The position numbers and the translations under genes are program-made. Shown in pieces: positions 10,811 to 22,800 of a stretch of 64,000 bases of DNA. The number at the start of each line of letters is the position of its first letter. The first letter of the stretch is position 1. Source of the DNA: Bryopsis sp. KO-2023 (lineage: Eukaryota; Chlorophyta; Ulvophyceae; Bryopsidales; Bryopsidaceae); assembly GCA_030272585.1 (NCBI GenBank), contig BSYQ01000002.1, positions 7,998,001 to 8,062,000 on the forward strand. The letters are read 5' to 3'. The notes beneath the pieces are model-generated. The model was not told the DNA's origin, did no database searches, and was given only the letters and a program-made list of their open reading frames with translations.

Positions 10811-12058
10811 GGGGGGCGGCTTCCTTCCTCCATGTGTGCAATAACTCGAAACCACCCACTTATAGGGCCGAAATTTAACAGAAAAAACGCGCGTTCCAGC
10901 CGCTGCACCTTCGTGTGCTGAAAGGGGTCGCGCTCGAGGCCTCCATTTCAAAATCAACCCCCCGACACATTCTTTTCCTTTGGGTGCTCGGAATATTTCG
11001 AACTTTTTTACACAAGTCCGTATCGACAAACAAATGATTGTCATATTTCGAGCTCAGGCGAATTTGGGCCACACCTTTGGCAGTTTCCGCGTCTTGGCCG
11101 TGGCTGACTCCCGTGCGTCCAGGGCTTGCGCACCGCTGTATGTACATACCAAAAAAAAAGGATGAGTTTCTAAGTCACATCATGAGGGGAAAAAACGCGC
11201 TCGACGACAACTGAAATGTAAAGGAGAGAGAAATTAAAAATCAACTAACCGGGCACTAATCGGGTCAAAACATATTTTCGATCATGACGTTGATCCGCCA
11301 GAGTGGGTGGCCCCCACTCTGGCACGACACTTGGCACCCATGATGGCAACGATGGTGCAACCAAGGTCGTCCCCCGGTTGATCCCGGGGGGTCTCGTCAA
11401 CCGATCAGGATTCGCCCACCATGGGAATTTCGGCATTTCGATTGTCGATGGGGTAGCTAACTACCTCATTGACATCGCTAATGTCGCATAATTTACTTCT
11501 TTTTTCTCCGTGCCACTCGCACACGAATCGACCAACTCATACGAAAAATTTAAACTCTTAAACCCCTAAATACACCGAGTGACACTCAAGAATACGTGGA
11601 AAACATTCATATCATCACAACACTCTCCAAAAAGAGCTTTCAGAATAATCAAAGGCTGTACTTAGACCTCAACTCTTCACCCCAACATGTGGAACACCAC
11701 ACAGAAGCTAAAATATATCAGCTTGCCTCGCGGTCCTAGACTTCGTTTGAAACCTTTCAATGAGCTTCCAGTAAAATAGTAAAGCGGTATCGCGACCAGC
11801 GCTCCCTGGTTGCACACATGACAGGTTTGGAAAAACCAATATCAAAGCGGCGTTGGCAGGGGCGTGCCTAATCGTCCAAATCTGGGTTCTTCGCCGAAAA
11901 ACATGCGCAGAGGTCAGGAGACAGGACTTTGCTACAACAGCGGCATGATAACTCCCTGACGGTACAACGGTCGAGTCACTGGGGTCAGGATACCCGTATT
12001 TTAGTTACAACACGAGTACTCGGTCGACTTTGACGCCCACTTTGACACGAGTTCTGGA
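10811..12058. other. Intergenic stretch, no gene seen
   Basis: A GC-richer zone (11250-11500) has one 62-aa frame with no recognised family. I find no RNA gene or repeat boundary. Confidence 0.35.
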
Positions 12059-12367
12059 ATGTTGTGGTTACGTCGTTTCGCTGGCGCTTTTCGGTGTTTC
12101 GGGAAGAGCTACGTCGACGCCCCGTTGCAGTCCGAGAAGATACGAGCGGAGGAAAAGTTTGAGCTGGTGGTAGGACCCCCCTGGGTTGGGTTTATTGTGG
12201 TGCTGGACATGGAACGGGGGCAAAAATTGACTTGGCAAGTCGATTTCGTGTGCATTTTTCTGGTACAGATAGAGGACGAGGGTGAGGTGCCCTTTTCTGT
12301 CGATTCAGTGGAGCCCGATTGCTTTGAGGGCGTCTTCAACTTTCTGCTACACCAGCAGCTTAGGTAA
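12059..12367 (+). CDS. Unidentified ORF, 102 aa
   Basis: The frame starts MLWLRRFAGAFRCFGKSYVD and contains a hydrophobic, beta-rich stretch (FELVVGPPWVGFIVVLDM), then acidic sequence. I do not recognise it. It lies 135 bases upstream of the next plus-strand ORF, and the three frames 12059-12367, 12502-13341 and 13357-13920 could be remnants or exons of one gene; no convincing splice sites were found between them. Confidence 0.25.
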   Translation: MLWLRRFAGAFRCFGKSYVDAPLQSEKIRAEEKFELVVGPPWVGFIVVLDMERGQKLTWQVDFVCIFLVQIEDEGEVPFSVDSVEPDCFEGVFNFLLHQQLR

Positions 12368-12501
12368 GAGATTGGAGTTTTTGATGGATGTGGTGACATT
12401 TTTCTCAACCTTACACGGTCATTCACTGAGGGAGCTGATACGTGTGGACCTTTTCAGCGTGAGCTTCGAACCAACGGCGCATCTCGAATTTCAAGAAAGA
12501 G

Positions 12502-13341
12502 ATGCTAGTGAAGTGCCCGAACAGCTGCTACACGAAGGCTACGTGTGTGATGCTGGGTTGCGACAGAAACGTCGCAAACTTTGCAAATTTTGATAGGGTC
12601 GCATTTCCCCCAAACAACATCACAAGACGAGCACCACAGCCAATAGGTCCGAAAGCGCAACGCAAGAAATTGTCAAGATTTGGCATACACGTTCCCCCCG
12701 TCTTCAGCAGAAACCTGGTAGGCTTGATACACCGGGCTACACAAGATTTTGATGATGTGGGACACGCCAGCAAAGAAGCCCAAAGTGTAAGTCTCCACAC
12801 CACGATTGAAGCGATAGTCTTTACCAGGTTTTCTGTACCTTGTCTCTTATCGAAACCTCGAATTTTACTTGAGAAACGCAAAAGCAAAGTCTGTGCAGGG
12901 GCTACGGCTAGATTTCCTCCCTGTGTGTGCGTTGTTCCAAAGGGTCGTAAGAAGTGCATCAATATCGTGATTGCCATCAGCTCGGAGGCAGGATTAACTT
13001 CGGGAGCCCAACGTCAACCTGAATACTACCCTTTTGAACTTCTGCAGGGGGAAAAAAAGAAGGATCATGTGGGGGCTTACGAAGTAGATTCAAATGTTGA
13101 CAAGGCAAAAGGAGCAAGAAAGGGCAGGTGCAAATGGAGATCCGCACATGCAATGCCGCTTCGGCCTTTGATCGGTCAGGATAATGCGATGGAAGCCTTC
13201 AGTGAACGAGCACTGAGGGGCGAGTCCAAAAAAGGCACTGGATTGAGAGACGGGGGTGCGAGAATCGGGAAATCTGGGATTGCGTTTGAACTCCAAAGCT
13301 CCGAATTTGGTGGAAGGCACAAGGTGCATTTCTGTTTTTAA
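12502..13341 (+). CDS. Unidentified ORF, 279 aa
   Basis: The longest non-transposon, non-WD40 plus-strand frame of its region. It has several Cys and a basic middle (PKAQRKKLSRFG, later GARKGRCKWRS). No family, signal peptide or membrane segment is evident. A 149-aa antisense frame overlaps it, so the coding strand is not certain. It stops 15 bases before the frame at 13357. It could be a real gene or a chance frame in GC-richer DNA. Confidence 0.3.
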   Translation: MLVKCPNSCYTKATCVMLGCDRNVANFANFDRVAFPPNNITRRAPQPIGPKAQRKKLSRFGIHVPPVFSRNLVGLIHRATQDFDDVGHASKEAQSVSLHTTIEAIVFTRFSVPCLLSKPRILLEKRKSKVCAGATARFPPCVCVVPKGRKKCINIVIAISSEAGLTSGAQRQPEYYPFELLQGEKKKDHVGAYEVDSNVDKAKGARKGRCKWRSAHAMPLRPLIGQDNAMEAFSERALRGESKKGTGLRDGGARIGKSGIAFELQSSEFGGRHKVHFCF

Positions 13342-13356
13342 GCGAGCGAATCGACT

Positions 13357-13920
13357 TTGCACCCACCCTGGCGAATCATACCGAAACACATAACCGGAAC
13401 GGAGCTAAGTACAGGTATACTAAAAGCGGCGGCTCCTCATAACAGGAGAAAATCGATTTTGCTGGAAGATCAGACATCCACACAAAATTGGAACATCCAC
13501 ACAGTCACACATTGTGGAGATGGTTGGAGAGTATGCCTTGGCCTGGGAGAGATGCTCGATATTCCTCTCGAGGTTCTGCTCGTAGGAAGAGCGCCGCTCA
13601 CTGTGCACATGTCGTTCAGCGGGAACAATCCAAAGGAGCGTGTGGAGGAGGCACTGGAACTTGGCGATTTCACCCCTTTCGCTTTCATGCATCAAATTAC
13701 TGGCCGACTCATGATATCCACGGAGCCCGAGAATTGGAAACTCGCAGGGTCAGGTCCTCTAGGGATAGTGCTTTTCGCCGAGGCGCCATTCCAGATACCG
13801 TTTCTCATAGTTCGAAAGGAGGACAATGATGACTCCATCCAACAGGGCGTTGGGAGGTTCATAACTTTGGATTTTCTTATCCTGCCACTAACGGCCATCT
13901 GTAAAAATTCTCGGCGTTAA
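13357..13920 (+). CDS. Unidentified ORF, 187 aa
   Basis: Its composition looks protein-like. A central stretch (CLGLGEMLDIPLEVLLVG, then APLTVHMSFSGN) is followed by acidic and hydrophobic alternation suggestive of beta strands, ending LPLTAICKNSRR. I considered a PCNA/Rad9-type clamp because of the alternating strands but see no diagnostic motif. It follows 12502-13341 closely on the same strand. Start and function are unsure. Confidence 0.33.
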   Translation: MHPPWRIIPKHITGTELSTGILKAAAPHNRRKSILLEDQTSTQNWNIHTVTHCGDGWRVCLGLGEMLDIPLEVLLVGRAPLTVHMSFSGNNPKERVEEALELGDFTPFAFMHQITGRLMISTEPENWKLAGSGPLGIVLFAEAPFQIPFLIVRKEDNDDSIQQGVGRFITLDFLILPLTAICKNSRR

Positions 13921-15249
13921 AGTGACGTCAAACACCATTAAACTGACGCTGACGTTTGGCGCACGCACTGTTACATTTGCTACCTTTACTTTGGGGATTT
14001 TCCAGCAAAAGGGCGCTGGCCTTTTTTCATTTCGACCCATTTTTTGGAGTTGGTGATCAAAAAGTGCATCGTTGTGGTGAGATTCTGGCAGATGCATATT
14101 TCTGATCAAAAATCATTTCAATCATGGCATGCAATCCACCATGACTGCACTCATGGAGAGTCTTCCAATCTTGAATTGAAAAAGCAAACAAAAACAATTG
14201 CGATTCTTTCTGTGCACAAATTCTTTGCACCTCTTTCTATTTTTAGCGGAATTCCCCCTCTCCTATCCTCTTCTCACCAAAAAAAGTGAGGGTCAAGGAA
14301 TGTGTGGAATCTTAATTTCTGTCGCCCTTTGGTGTTGGAATATCGCACCAGGTTGAGCATCTGTTCGGCAGGCTGGGAAGCCCCTCTAGATGCGGCTGGA
14401 GGGAGCAGCCCTCCCATACTGGGTCCGCCCCACGGTTGCACCCCCATTTCACCAGCTCTTGGACGCCTCGAATGCGACCTCAGTGGAGAAGAAACTGTGG
14501 GCGGCAGGGTCGCACCGAAAGAAGGTTTGTGTGATTGTGTGTTTGTGTGTGTGTGTGCTGAGGGGGGAAGTAAATCTGTGGGCTGGGTTCTGTTGGGTAG
14601 AATTTTTTGTTTGTGTTTAAACACAAACTGAAAATTTTCAAGCAGCATGGTGGGGTCTATTTAGAAGGCCTTTTCGATAATGGATTCCAAGTTCTGGTGG
14701 ATGATAAGCAATTTTTAGACTGTAGTGTATTTTTCCTCTTACTCCCTTTTGAGATTTCAGCTGATTTTGTAATTCGAATGAACTGCAAAATTTGGGTGAG
14801 GGAAAAAGAGTGAGATACTGATTGGTCAGTCAGAGGAGAGAGAGAACCTCGGCCGGTAGGAACTGAGGTGACCACGAATGAAGATCTAAAGGCTCCATGG
14901 TTTTTCTGGGACGATTCTTATCGCCAGCTTGCTGGCTCCGCAAAATACTTGCTCCGTGGAATTTCGACTCTTTACTGTACGAAGGAGAGAAGAAGAAGAT
15001 GGTCGAGGTAAAGAAGGAAAGCACTTGAATCACTCAATCAGGCCATTGCAACCCCCAGCTGCAATTGAGCTTGAGTCAGTGAAAGAAGGGTCTTTTTCTT
15101 TGATAAAAAAACACTCCACTTTCAGGACACAAAGCTGGCTCTCTAGCCCACACGCACGCAAAATACCACATACGCTACAAGACCAGCGCTTCAACGAAAA
15201 AAAAACGCAAAAGTAACGAAGGATATTGATTCAAAACAAAATGTAAAAA
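13921..15249. other. Intergenic stretch, no confident gene
   Basis: A short GT-rich run (about 14540-14562) and several frames under 125 aa are present; none resembles a known family. Confidence 0.4.
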
Positions 15250-15789
15250 ATGTGGGAGCTGGGATTCGAACCTCCGCCTACTGCTGTCCCGCGGAACGTA
15301 CGCTCCTGTCCAGGCCACCGTACGGTGAGTAGCAGTGATTTTCCTAAGCACTCAGAGCTTCAAGCCACTTGGCTTTTTTCTACTCTTTTTGATTTTTTTT
15401 TCCGCCACGTTGTGGCGTTAAGGGGCTTTTTGATTTTTTTTTTTCAAGCCAATGTGGCGTTATGCTTGGTCTCCTGGCTTTTTTTACTTTTTCTGCAATA
15501 CTATTCTATAAAGTCTTAAAAAAACAGTTTTTGGACGTATGCCCAAAATATTCCATCTAGAAAATCTCCTCAAGAGCCCCACCGCATTTTGGGGGGTCAA
15601 AATGAGGCGTGCCTCGCTACATCCGCTCGAAAATCACGTAAATTTGCTACATATTTGCGACGATAGTCGCGATTCCCTCGCACGAATCGTGGGCTGCGGT
15701 GGAGATGCTCTTACTGTTGCTAATTCATCAGAACAATGTCCTCACAAACGATAGTGATAGCCACCACCAGCAGCGCAACCCACTTCTGC

Positions 15790-16207
15790 TGTTAGTCTTT
15801 TAGCGCTATACGAGGTAGTTTGGGATAGAGCCGAGGGTGGCTGACGCATGTGGGTTCACGAGTAAGACAGATTAGACCCATAGTTTGGGGCATGCGTCAG
15901 CGTACTACACTTAGGGGTACTTAAGAGGCCCACTCGTTGTTTTGACATTCCATTCTAGTTGTAAGAACTCGGGATTCGTGGGATTGGTGTGTTCCCGCTT
16001 GTGTGTGTGTTTGTGTGTGTGTGTTAAGTGTTTGCCTGACGCAATCACTTCCCAACCCAAGTGCTCTAGTAGCGTTCACAACCGCGCTAGCTAGAGAGTT
16101 GTCTAAACCAACAAACCCCACAAGTATACTTGCGTTAGCCAGCAAGTTATCACGAATCCAACCAACACAGCCGACCACTATTGCGTCACCCACAAGCTTC
16201 ACTATCA
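15790..16207 (+). repeat. 5' LTR of the chromodomain Gypsy element
   Basis: 418 bp, TG...CA ends, matching 26004-26421 along its length. It contains a GT-rich microsatellite near 16000-16025 and a 'gaggcccactcgttg' block that may lie near the transcription start (inference). Confidence 0.92.
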
Positions 16208-16352
16208 ATTGGTTTCGGAGCGAGGCAAGAACTTTAAGTTCTTGAGATCGAAACTTGTGAACGTGGCGCAACAAACGTTTTTGTTTGTTTGTTTGGTAGA
16301 GAGAAACTCCAACCGTGGTTGTTGAGTACTCCCAAATAGTGGCTGAGAGACC

Positions 16353-19300
16353 ATGGCTGACCGTGAACACGCATTGGCAGTGCGCGAGCCTCAAGTTGAA
16401 GAGCCAGGGATTGAACCTGAGTTCGATGAGGAATTGCCTGACGCACCCAATGTTGTGTATCAACAAATAAACGTTCAGAACATCCACAATGTCCAGCAAG
16501 CAGCTGTCGACATAGACATGGGAGCTGATGCGGAAGCCTTAAGAGAGGATGTGGATGCGGTCTATGACCGTGTGGACGATTTAGCCCACGGGCTAAGGGG
16601 TCACCTGCAGCAAGTTGACCAGACACTGGGGCAGAGGCTAGCCCATACTGAGGCCTCTGTGTCGAACCAACTGGCTGGCGCATCAGAGGTGATCGGGCAG
16701 GCGCTGGAAACACAGCACCAGCATGCGCAACAGGTTGAGGCCACACAGCATGCGGTGGTGTCGCAACAGGAGAAGCTGGATTCAGTAGCGGCTCAACATA
16801 GTCGATACGAGCAGAGGCTATTACGCCAAGATATCGATCATAGAAAAGAAAGAGCCGAGATCAAAGCTTTTGTGGACGCAATAACGAGGAGAATGGATGC
16901 CGCAGACATTCTAGCGGACTCTCGTTTTGCTGACCTAAAAGAAGCAACTGAAGCATCAGCACTTCAGTTAAAACAACTCTCCGAGTTATCCCTTGTTCAA
17001 GGGCGGAGAATTGAAGGCTTATTAGGAACTGTTGCGGATTCCAACGAAAAAGTCGAACGGACTCTAGAATTGTTTCGGGAGTCCTTGCACAAACAAGGTG
17101 CTGAGGTGAAGCGTTTGCAGAGCTCAAGAGTAGCAATTCAAAAAGATTTGATTGCCTTGGAGAAAAAGGCATCCAAGACCTGGGATCAGCAGCAAGATGC
17201 AGCTGATGTGGTTGCCTTAAGATTATCTGGCCTGGAACGAAGCATGGAGGATGTGAGTGGCGGAAGTCAGAGTGCCCAAAGTGGAAGTGATGCTCGTGCA
17301 GTATCACCAGAGCGAGAAGAATCAACTTCTCCTGAGCCTGAGGACTCAGCCTTTGGGATGCCACTGCCGAAGAAATCAGTAAAGCAGTTGGCTGCATCAT
17401 GGCCGCCACTCGACCAGAGCTTCGCGGTAGGAATGGTTGGGGCAGGAACCTCAACAATACCGGCTCCTCCAGCAGTACAGGTCGAGGAGGGTGAAATTGT
17501 TGCTGCAGAAGCACCACCATGCACTGCAGTGGACAGCGCACCAGACGCTGATTTCACATTCCCTCAGTTGATACCTCCAAGTACAAGAGCTCAGCCTGGA
17601 GTACGCATCTCAGAACCCGACTCTGCCGATGGATCGCGTAGACCCACACGAACTAACCCGAGAGTTCTCTCCTCAGCAGAAGTGTTATATCAAATTGACC
17701 TTGAGCGTGCTAAGGCACAGGTCAGAGAAGAGAAAGGAAAAGAACCCATGCAGATCCCCACACGTACTGGAAGTGATACACGATACGGGACGTTGGTGGA
17801 CCGGCCCGCCCCCTTTGCGGGTTGTGCCGCTTTATCCCGTATCATCTCGTCCCCCCTCGGGCCAGTGGTCGCCCTCGACCACCTTCTCCTCGTGCCCGTT
17901 ACTCCATTCTCCTTGACCCTCTCTGCGATTACCGGGTTACCGTTCTCTCGCGGGTCTGTTCGGGGGTTCTCCAGGATCTTTCTTGTGATCCTTTGATCCT
18001 TTGTTCTTATCCCTTTGATCCGTCTAGTCTCTTGAGCTTATGGTCTTTTGCCTTGCTCTGCGGCGGCGATCACTGTGATGATCTCAGCCCCCTCCCCTCC
18101 TTCGCAGTGATCCTCATGCTCTTTCACCTCTCGTTACTACCACTCTCGGGTCAGAGGCGCCAACTCACTCTCAACTTCCATGGCCTCGCTAGGACTCGAA
18201 CTCGTGACCTTCGGATCGCAAGTTCGGCTCCGAAACCAAATGATACACGATACGGGACGTTGGTGGACCGGCCCGCCCCCTTTGCGGGTTGTGCCGCTTT
18301 ATCCCGTATCAGGAAGATTGGGACTTGGGTTAAGTGCTTTGGGAGCAAGGGTAGAAAATAATCCCTTTGCTGCACTTGGTTCATATGAGTCTACTGGTGG
18401 ACCCAGTCGAGTTCCTCGCATGCGAGGTAACTTTGGAGACCCTGGTGATGACGACCCAGATGATGATGGCGGTGATGATTACCGCGACAGACGAAACCGC
18501 CCACCTTCCCGCATTCCAGGTGCGCCTGATGGCGGTGGAGGTGGTGGCGGCGGTGGAGATGGAGGAGGCGGTGGACCTCCCGGTGGACCTCCTGATGGAG
18601 GTGGAGGTGGAGGTGGCGTTGGACCAGCAGGGCCAGGACCTCCTAGGCAAGGACAGTGGTTGCCTAGCACCGTCAAGTTGCAAATGCCTCGCGCATTTAA
18701 CGGAAGTGGCGAACCAAAAGCCCGTAAATGGCAAGTGCTCATGACGCGGTACTTGAGAACCTGCGGAGTGCATGAAGCACAGTGGCAATCGATTATGGCC
18801 ACTAACCTTTATGGGGCTGCCTCGGATTGGTTAACGATGCAAGAGTTGAAAATTCACCGAGGTGAAAGACCACCCTTCCGTGACTGGATGGACTTCATGG
18901 ATGGCTTAGCTACAGCTTTCGAATTCTCCAGTGATCGAGATGAAGCGTGGCGTGACCTCCACAAACTCAAGCAGACTGGAACCGTGAAACAGTTTGTAAA
19001 AGAGTTTCAGCGGTTAGTCTTGAGGATTCCAGACCTCGAAGAGGATCACCAGTATTTGCTCTTCGTGGATGGACTTAAGAGTGAAGTTCAGAAGTTAGTC
19101 GCTGCAACGGTACCTCGAGATGTCGAGGCTGCCATCATATCCGCCGAACGATTGGAAGCCCTTGGAGTTGGAACACAAGGCCAAGGAGGGCAGACCAATC
19201 AGAAAAAGAAAGGAGTCTGGCGTGGTGGAAGAAAGAAGAAAGGCCAGAATCAGGGTCAGCAGCAGCAGAACCCTACACCACCAGCCCAAGCACCACCACA

Positions 19301-19547
19301 AGCTGCCGCAGGAGTGCAACAGCAGCAGCAACAGCAACAAGGACGAGGAGGAGGACGTGGTGGTGGTGGACGTGGACGCGGTGGTGGTAACCGTGGAAGA
19401 GGACAAGCCAATCAGGGAAGACAGAACCCCCAGGGGGGAGGGGGATATAATTGTTATCTTTGTGGAAAGAAGGGTCACCCTGTGAGGCAATGTCCTAGAT
19501 TGGAGGAGGTGAAAAACCTCCCCGATGTAAAAAAAATGTTAAACTGA
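16353..19547 (+). CDS. Gag region of the Gypsy element, interrupted by a TRIM
   Basis: The upstream part (from MADREHALAVREPQ at 16353) is rich in Glu, Gln and Ala and reads as a long coiled coil. The part after the TRIM has a Gly-rich linker, then a capsid-like retrotransposon gag domain (about 18690-19150; WLTMQELKIHRGERPPFRDW), a Gln/Gly/Arg-rich basic stretch, and a CCHC zinc knuckle (CYLCGKKGHPVRQC, about 19454-19495) for RNA binding. Gag packages the element's RNA into particles. A 538-bp TRIM lies within it at 17774-18311. Confidence 0.85.
17774..18311 (-). mobile_element. TRIM (terminal-repeat retrotransposon in miniature)
   Basis: 538 bp with 71-bp direct terminal repeats (17774-17844 and 18241-18311) that look identical, flanked by GGAAG (17769-17773 and 18312-18316). 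On the minus strand the terminal repeat is followed within two bases by TGGTTTCGGAGC, a primer-binding site. The opposite repeat is preceded by a purine tract (GAGGGGGGACGAGA). No coding capacity. Size, short repeats, PBS, purine tract and 5-bp duplication all fit TRIM/SMART elements, which depend on enzymes from larger LTR elements. Confidence 0.88.
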
Positions 19548-19801
19548 CCGCCAGGCAGGAAACTGCTTCGTCTGAGCCTGGCCGACGCAAACGTCGTAAG
19601 CGAAACAGAGTTCGTAGGCGGCGTAGGAAGCATAGATCAAAAGTAGGTGCCTCGAAAAAGGTTTGTACTCACAGCGGAAAACCTGAGGAGCGGACTAGTA
19701 CACCGCGTGAAGAGAGAACAGAGACACTCTCCACATCTACCCAATCGGCACATGACAACTGCGATTGGAAAAATGAACAGAAGGAAAGCACACCGGATGA
19801 G

Positions 19802-22800
19802 ATGGACGCGCCTCATGCGTCATCTGCATCTCTTCCCTCTGTTAGTGAATCTGTGGGCTCATTGGAGTCGCAGAGTAGTCTACAGGAGTCCCTGCCTGCA
19901 GACGTAGACGATAGTGGGTCAGAAACAACCCAGCGGTCTACCACAGAGCGAGTTAATGTGTCAGAAGTTCGATCAACTTCGTCAACCAAGGGTGACACAT
20001 GCCCTCTGTTAAAAATTCAAGAAGTGCCTGTGAGAGGGTATGAAGTAAAAGCACGGATCAAGACCACGGACCTTTATGCATTCATTGATTGTGGAAGTAC
20101 CGCAAACTATATCAATGATAAGGTAGCGCGTGATCTCGGGTTGTCGATTACACCAAGCTCAAAGAGAGCAATGTTGGCAAACGGAGATATTAAAGAACTG
20201 GCTGGCAGCTGTAACAACCTCCGAGTAAAGATAGGAGGGCTGAAGTGCAAAATGAAAGCGGATCTGTTCCCAGACCTTGGTTATGACCTAATATTGGGCA
20301 TGCCTTGGTTGCAGAAAGAAAACCCCCGCATAGACTTTCAGCAAAATGAGATTTCAGTTTGCAAAAACAGCCAAGTGTTTCATCTCCCGTTGCGTCATCC
20401 AACCCAAGAGAGTATTGAACCTGAACGAAAAGTACAGTCGATACTGCAAGAAGTGCCAGTGACTGAGTGTTCAGCTAAGAGAATGATGCGTCATCTCAAA
20501 ACAGAGACAGCATTCATGGTTGTAGTGCAAGAGTCTGAAGAGAAAGCTTTAGGCCAACATGAATTGCCTGACGCAATAGAGCGAACACAGCCATTCAACA
20601 CTGAGGATGAGATTGGCAAACTTATTCGTTCAGACACCCCTGCCGAAATTAAAAAGGTGGTAGAAACATACCGTGGTGTGTTCCCTCGTGATTTACCCCC
20701 AGGGATCCCTCCGAAGAGAAAAGGTCATGAGTTTAAGATAGACCTGGAGGATCCAACACCTATCCATCGTCCAATATACAAGCTTTCACCAGCAGAGCTG
20801 GATGAAGTGAAAGCACAAGTGGACTACCTTCTGGAACAGAAGAAAATCAAACCATCCGAGTCCCCTTGGGGCGCGCCAATCCTATTTGTACCAAAAAAGG
20901 ATGGAGGCTTAAGGATGTGTGTGGATTACAGGTGGATCAATAAGGTGACGGTGAAAAACCGATATCCTTTACCCCTGCCAGAAGAATTGATGGATAGAGT
21001 GTTCAAAGCCAAAGTGTTCTCGAAATTAGATCTGCGATCAGGCTATTGGCAATTTCCAGTAAGGCCATCTGATACAGATAAAACAGCGTTCCGCACGAGA
21101 TACGGTCACTTTGAGTTTTTGGTAGCGCCTTTTGGGCTAACCAATTGCCCAGCGCAATTCCAAACTCTAGTGCAAGACCTACTCACAGAGTTTTTAGATG
21201 ATTTTGTTGTTGTCTTTATTGATGACATACTCATCTTCTCTGAAAACATGGAACAGCATGCCGAACACTTAGAGAAAGTCCTGTCGCGACTAGCAGAATA
21301 TCAGCTTTTTGCTAAAGCAAGTAAAAGTGAGCTGGCTGTCGCAACAGTAGACTATCTTGGCTACCGCATTAGCGGAAGTGGGTTAGAACCACAGGAACAA
21401 AAAGTGAAGGCAGTGAAGGAGTGGAAGGAACTACAGAGTGTTAGCGATGTACGTAGTTTCCTTGGAATGGTTTCATACTACAGGAAGTTCATTCCCCAGT
21501 TTGCACATGTTGCTGGACCACTCCATGACTTAGTGAAAAAAGACCATCCCTGGAGATGGGGACAGGTTGAGCGTGGCGCATTCAATGAACTGAAAAAGCG
21601 TCTAAGTCAAGCTCCCGTCCTTATTTTTCCAGATGCGTCACTGCCTTACACTGTGATCACTGATGCGTCGAATGAGGCCATCGGTGCCGTGTTAACACAG
21701 GATCACGGAGAGGGGTTACAGCCAATAGCTTACCTCTCACGTAGATTCAAGCCTGCCGAGCTTAACTATGCACCATACGACAAAGAGTTGTGTGTCATAT
21801 GTTATGCGATGGTGCAGTGGAGACATTATCTAGAAGGTTGTGTGGGTGGAGTAACAGTGTTCACTGACCACCAACCTCTGACGCATATTCTGTCGCAGAG
21901 GAACCTTTCTAGAACCCAAGCAAGATGGCTTGAGGCGGGGTACCTGACGTCGATCAACCCCAAGATCTCCTATATCAAAGGCAAGGCTAATGTGTTAGCC
22001 GATGCTCTCTCCCGCAGTGTTCCTAAGCCCGTGGAAACTGCGATGAACATTTCCACTTGGCAAGTGCATCAAGCAAGCCAAGACGAGTGGAAACAAGCCC
22101 TCCAAGCTGATAACTCCTTGGTGAAGATATTGCGGAAGCTTGAGAGTGGCGAGGAAGTTGAGGGATATTTCCTCAGGGAGGGAATACTCTGGACGGTCCC
22201 AAAGAGAGGATTAGTCGAGAAAGTAGTGGTTCCTAAAGGCCAACGCAATAAGATTATGAAGGAGTGCCATGAGACACCTTCAGCAGGCCATACAGGACCA
22301 GCGCGAACAGGAGAAATCCTAGCGCGGCAATATTGGTGGAAGGGGTGGATGAATGAGTTGAAGGCATTTGTGCGCGAATGCCCTGTGTGCCAACAAATAA
22401 AGGTTGACACACAGAAGCCTATGGGCTTACTTCAACCCCTGCCAATACCTGAGCGGAAGTGGGAGCAAATTACCACTGACTTGGTGACAGATCTACCAGC
22501 ATCCAATGGGTTTACTGCTGTAGCTGTCTTTGTCGATAGACTTACCAAGTTTGTGCATTTCGCCCCATGTACTAAAGAGCTTACCGCTGCAGGATACGCC
22601 CAACTTTTTATCGAACATGTTTACCGCAACCATGGCCTACCTAAAGTGATTGTGTCTGATAGAGACCCTCGCTTTACCAGCAAGTTCTGGCAGACGCTTT
22701 TTAAAGCTCTGGGTACAGAGATTCGTATGAGTACAGCTTACCACCCTCAGACAGATGGGCAGAGTGAGGTTACCATACGTACTTTGGAAAATTTCCTGAG

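Noticed and set aside
13357-13920. Possible PCNA/Rad9-type sliding clamp
   Set aside because: Only a loose beta-strand rhythm; no diagnostic motif could be pointed to.
15250-15325. tRNA-like sequence on the minus strand (GGTTCGAATCCCAGCTCCCA with an A-box-like part)
   Set aside because: The acceptor and T stems do not pair properly and the 5' side lacks a partner for GCTCCCA. At best it is a decayed tRNA or SINE head next to the hAT-like insertion.
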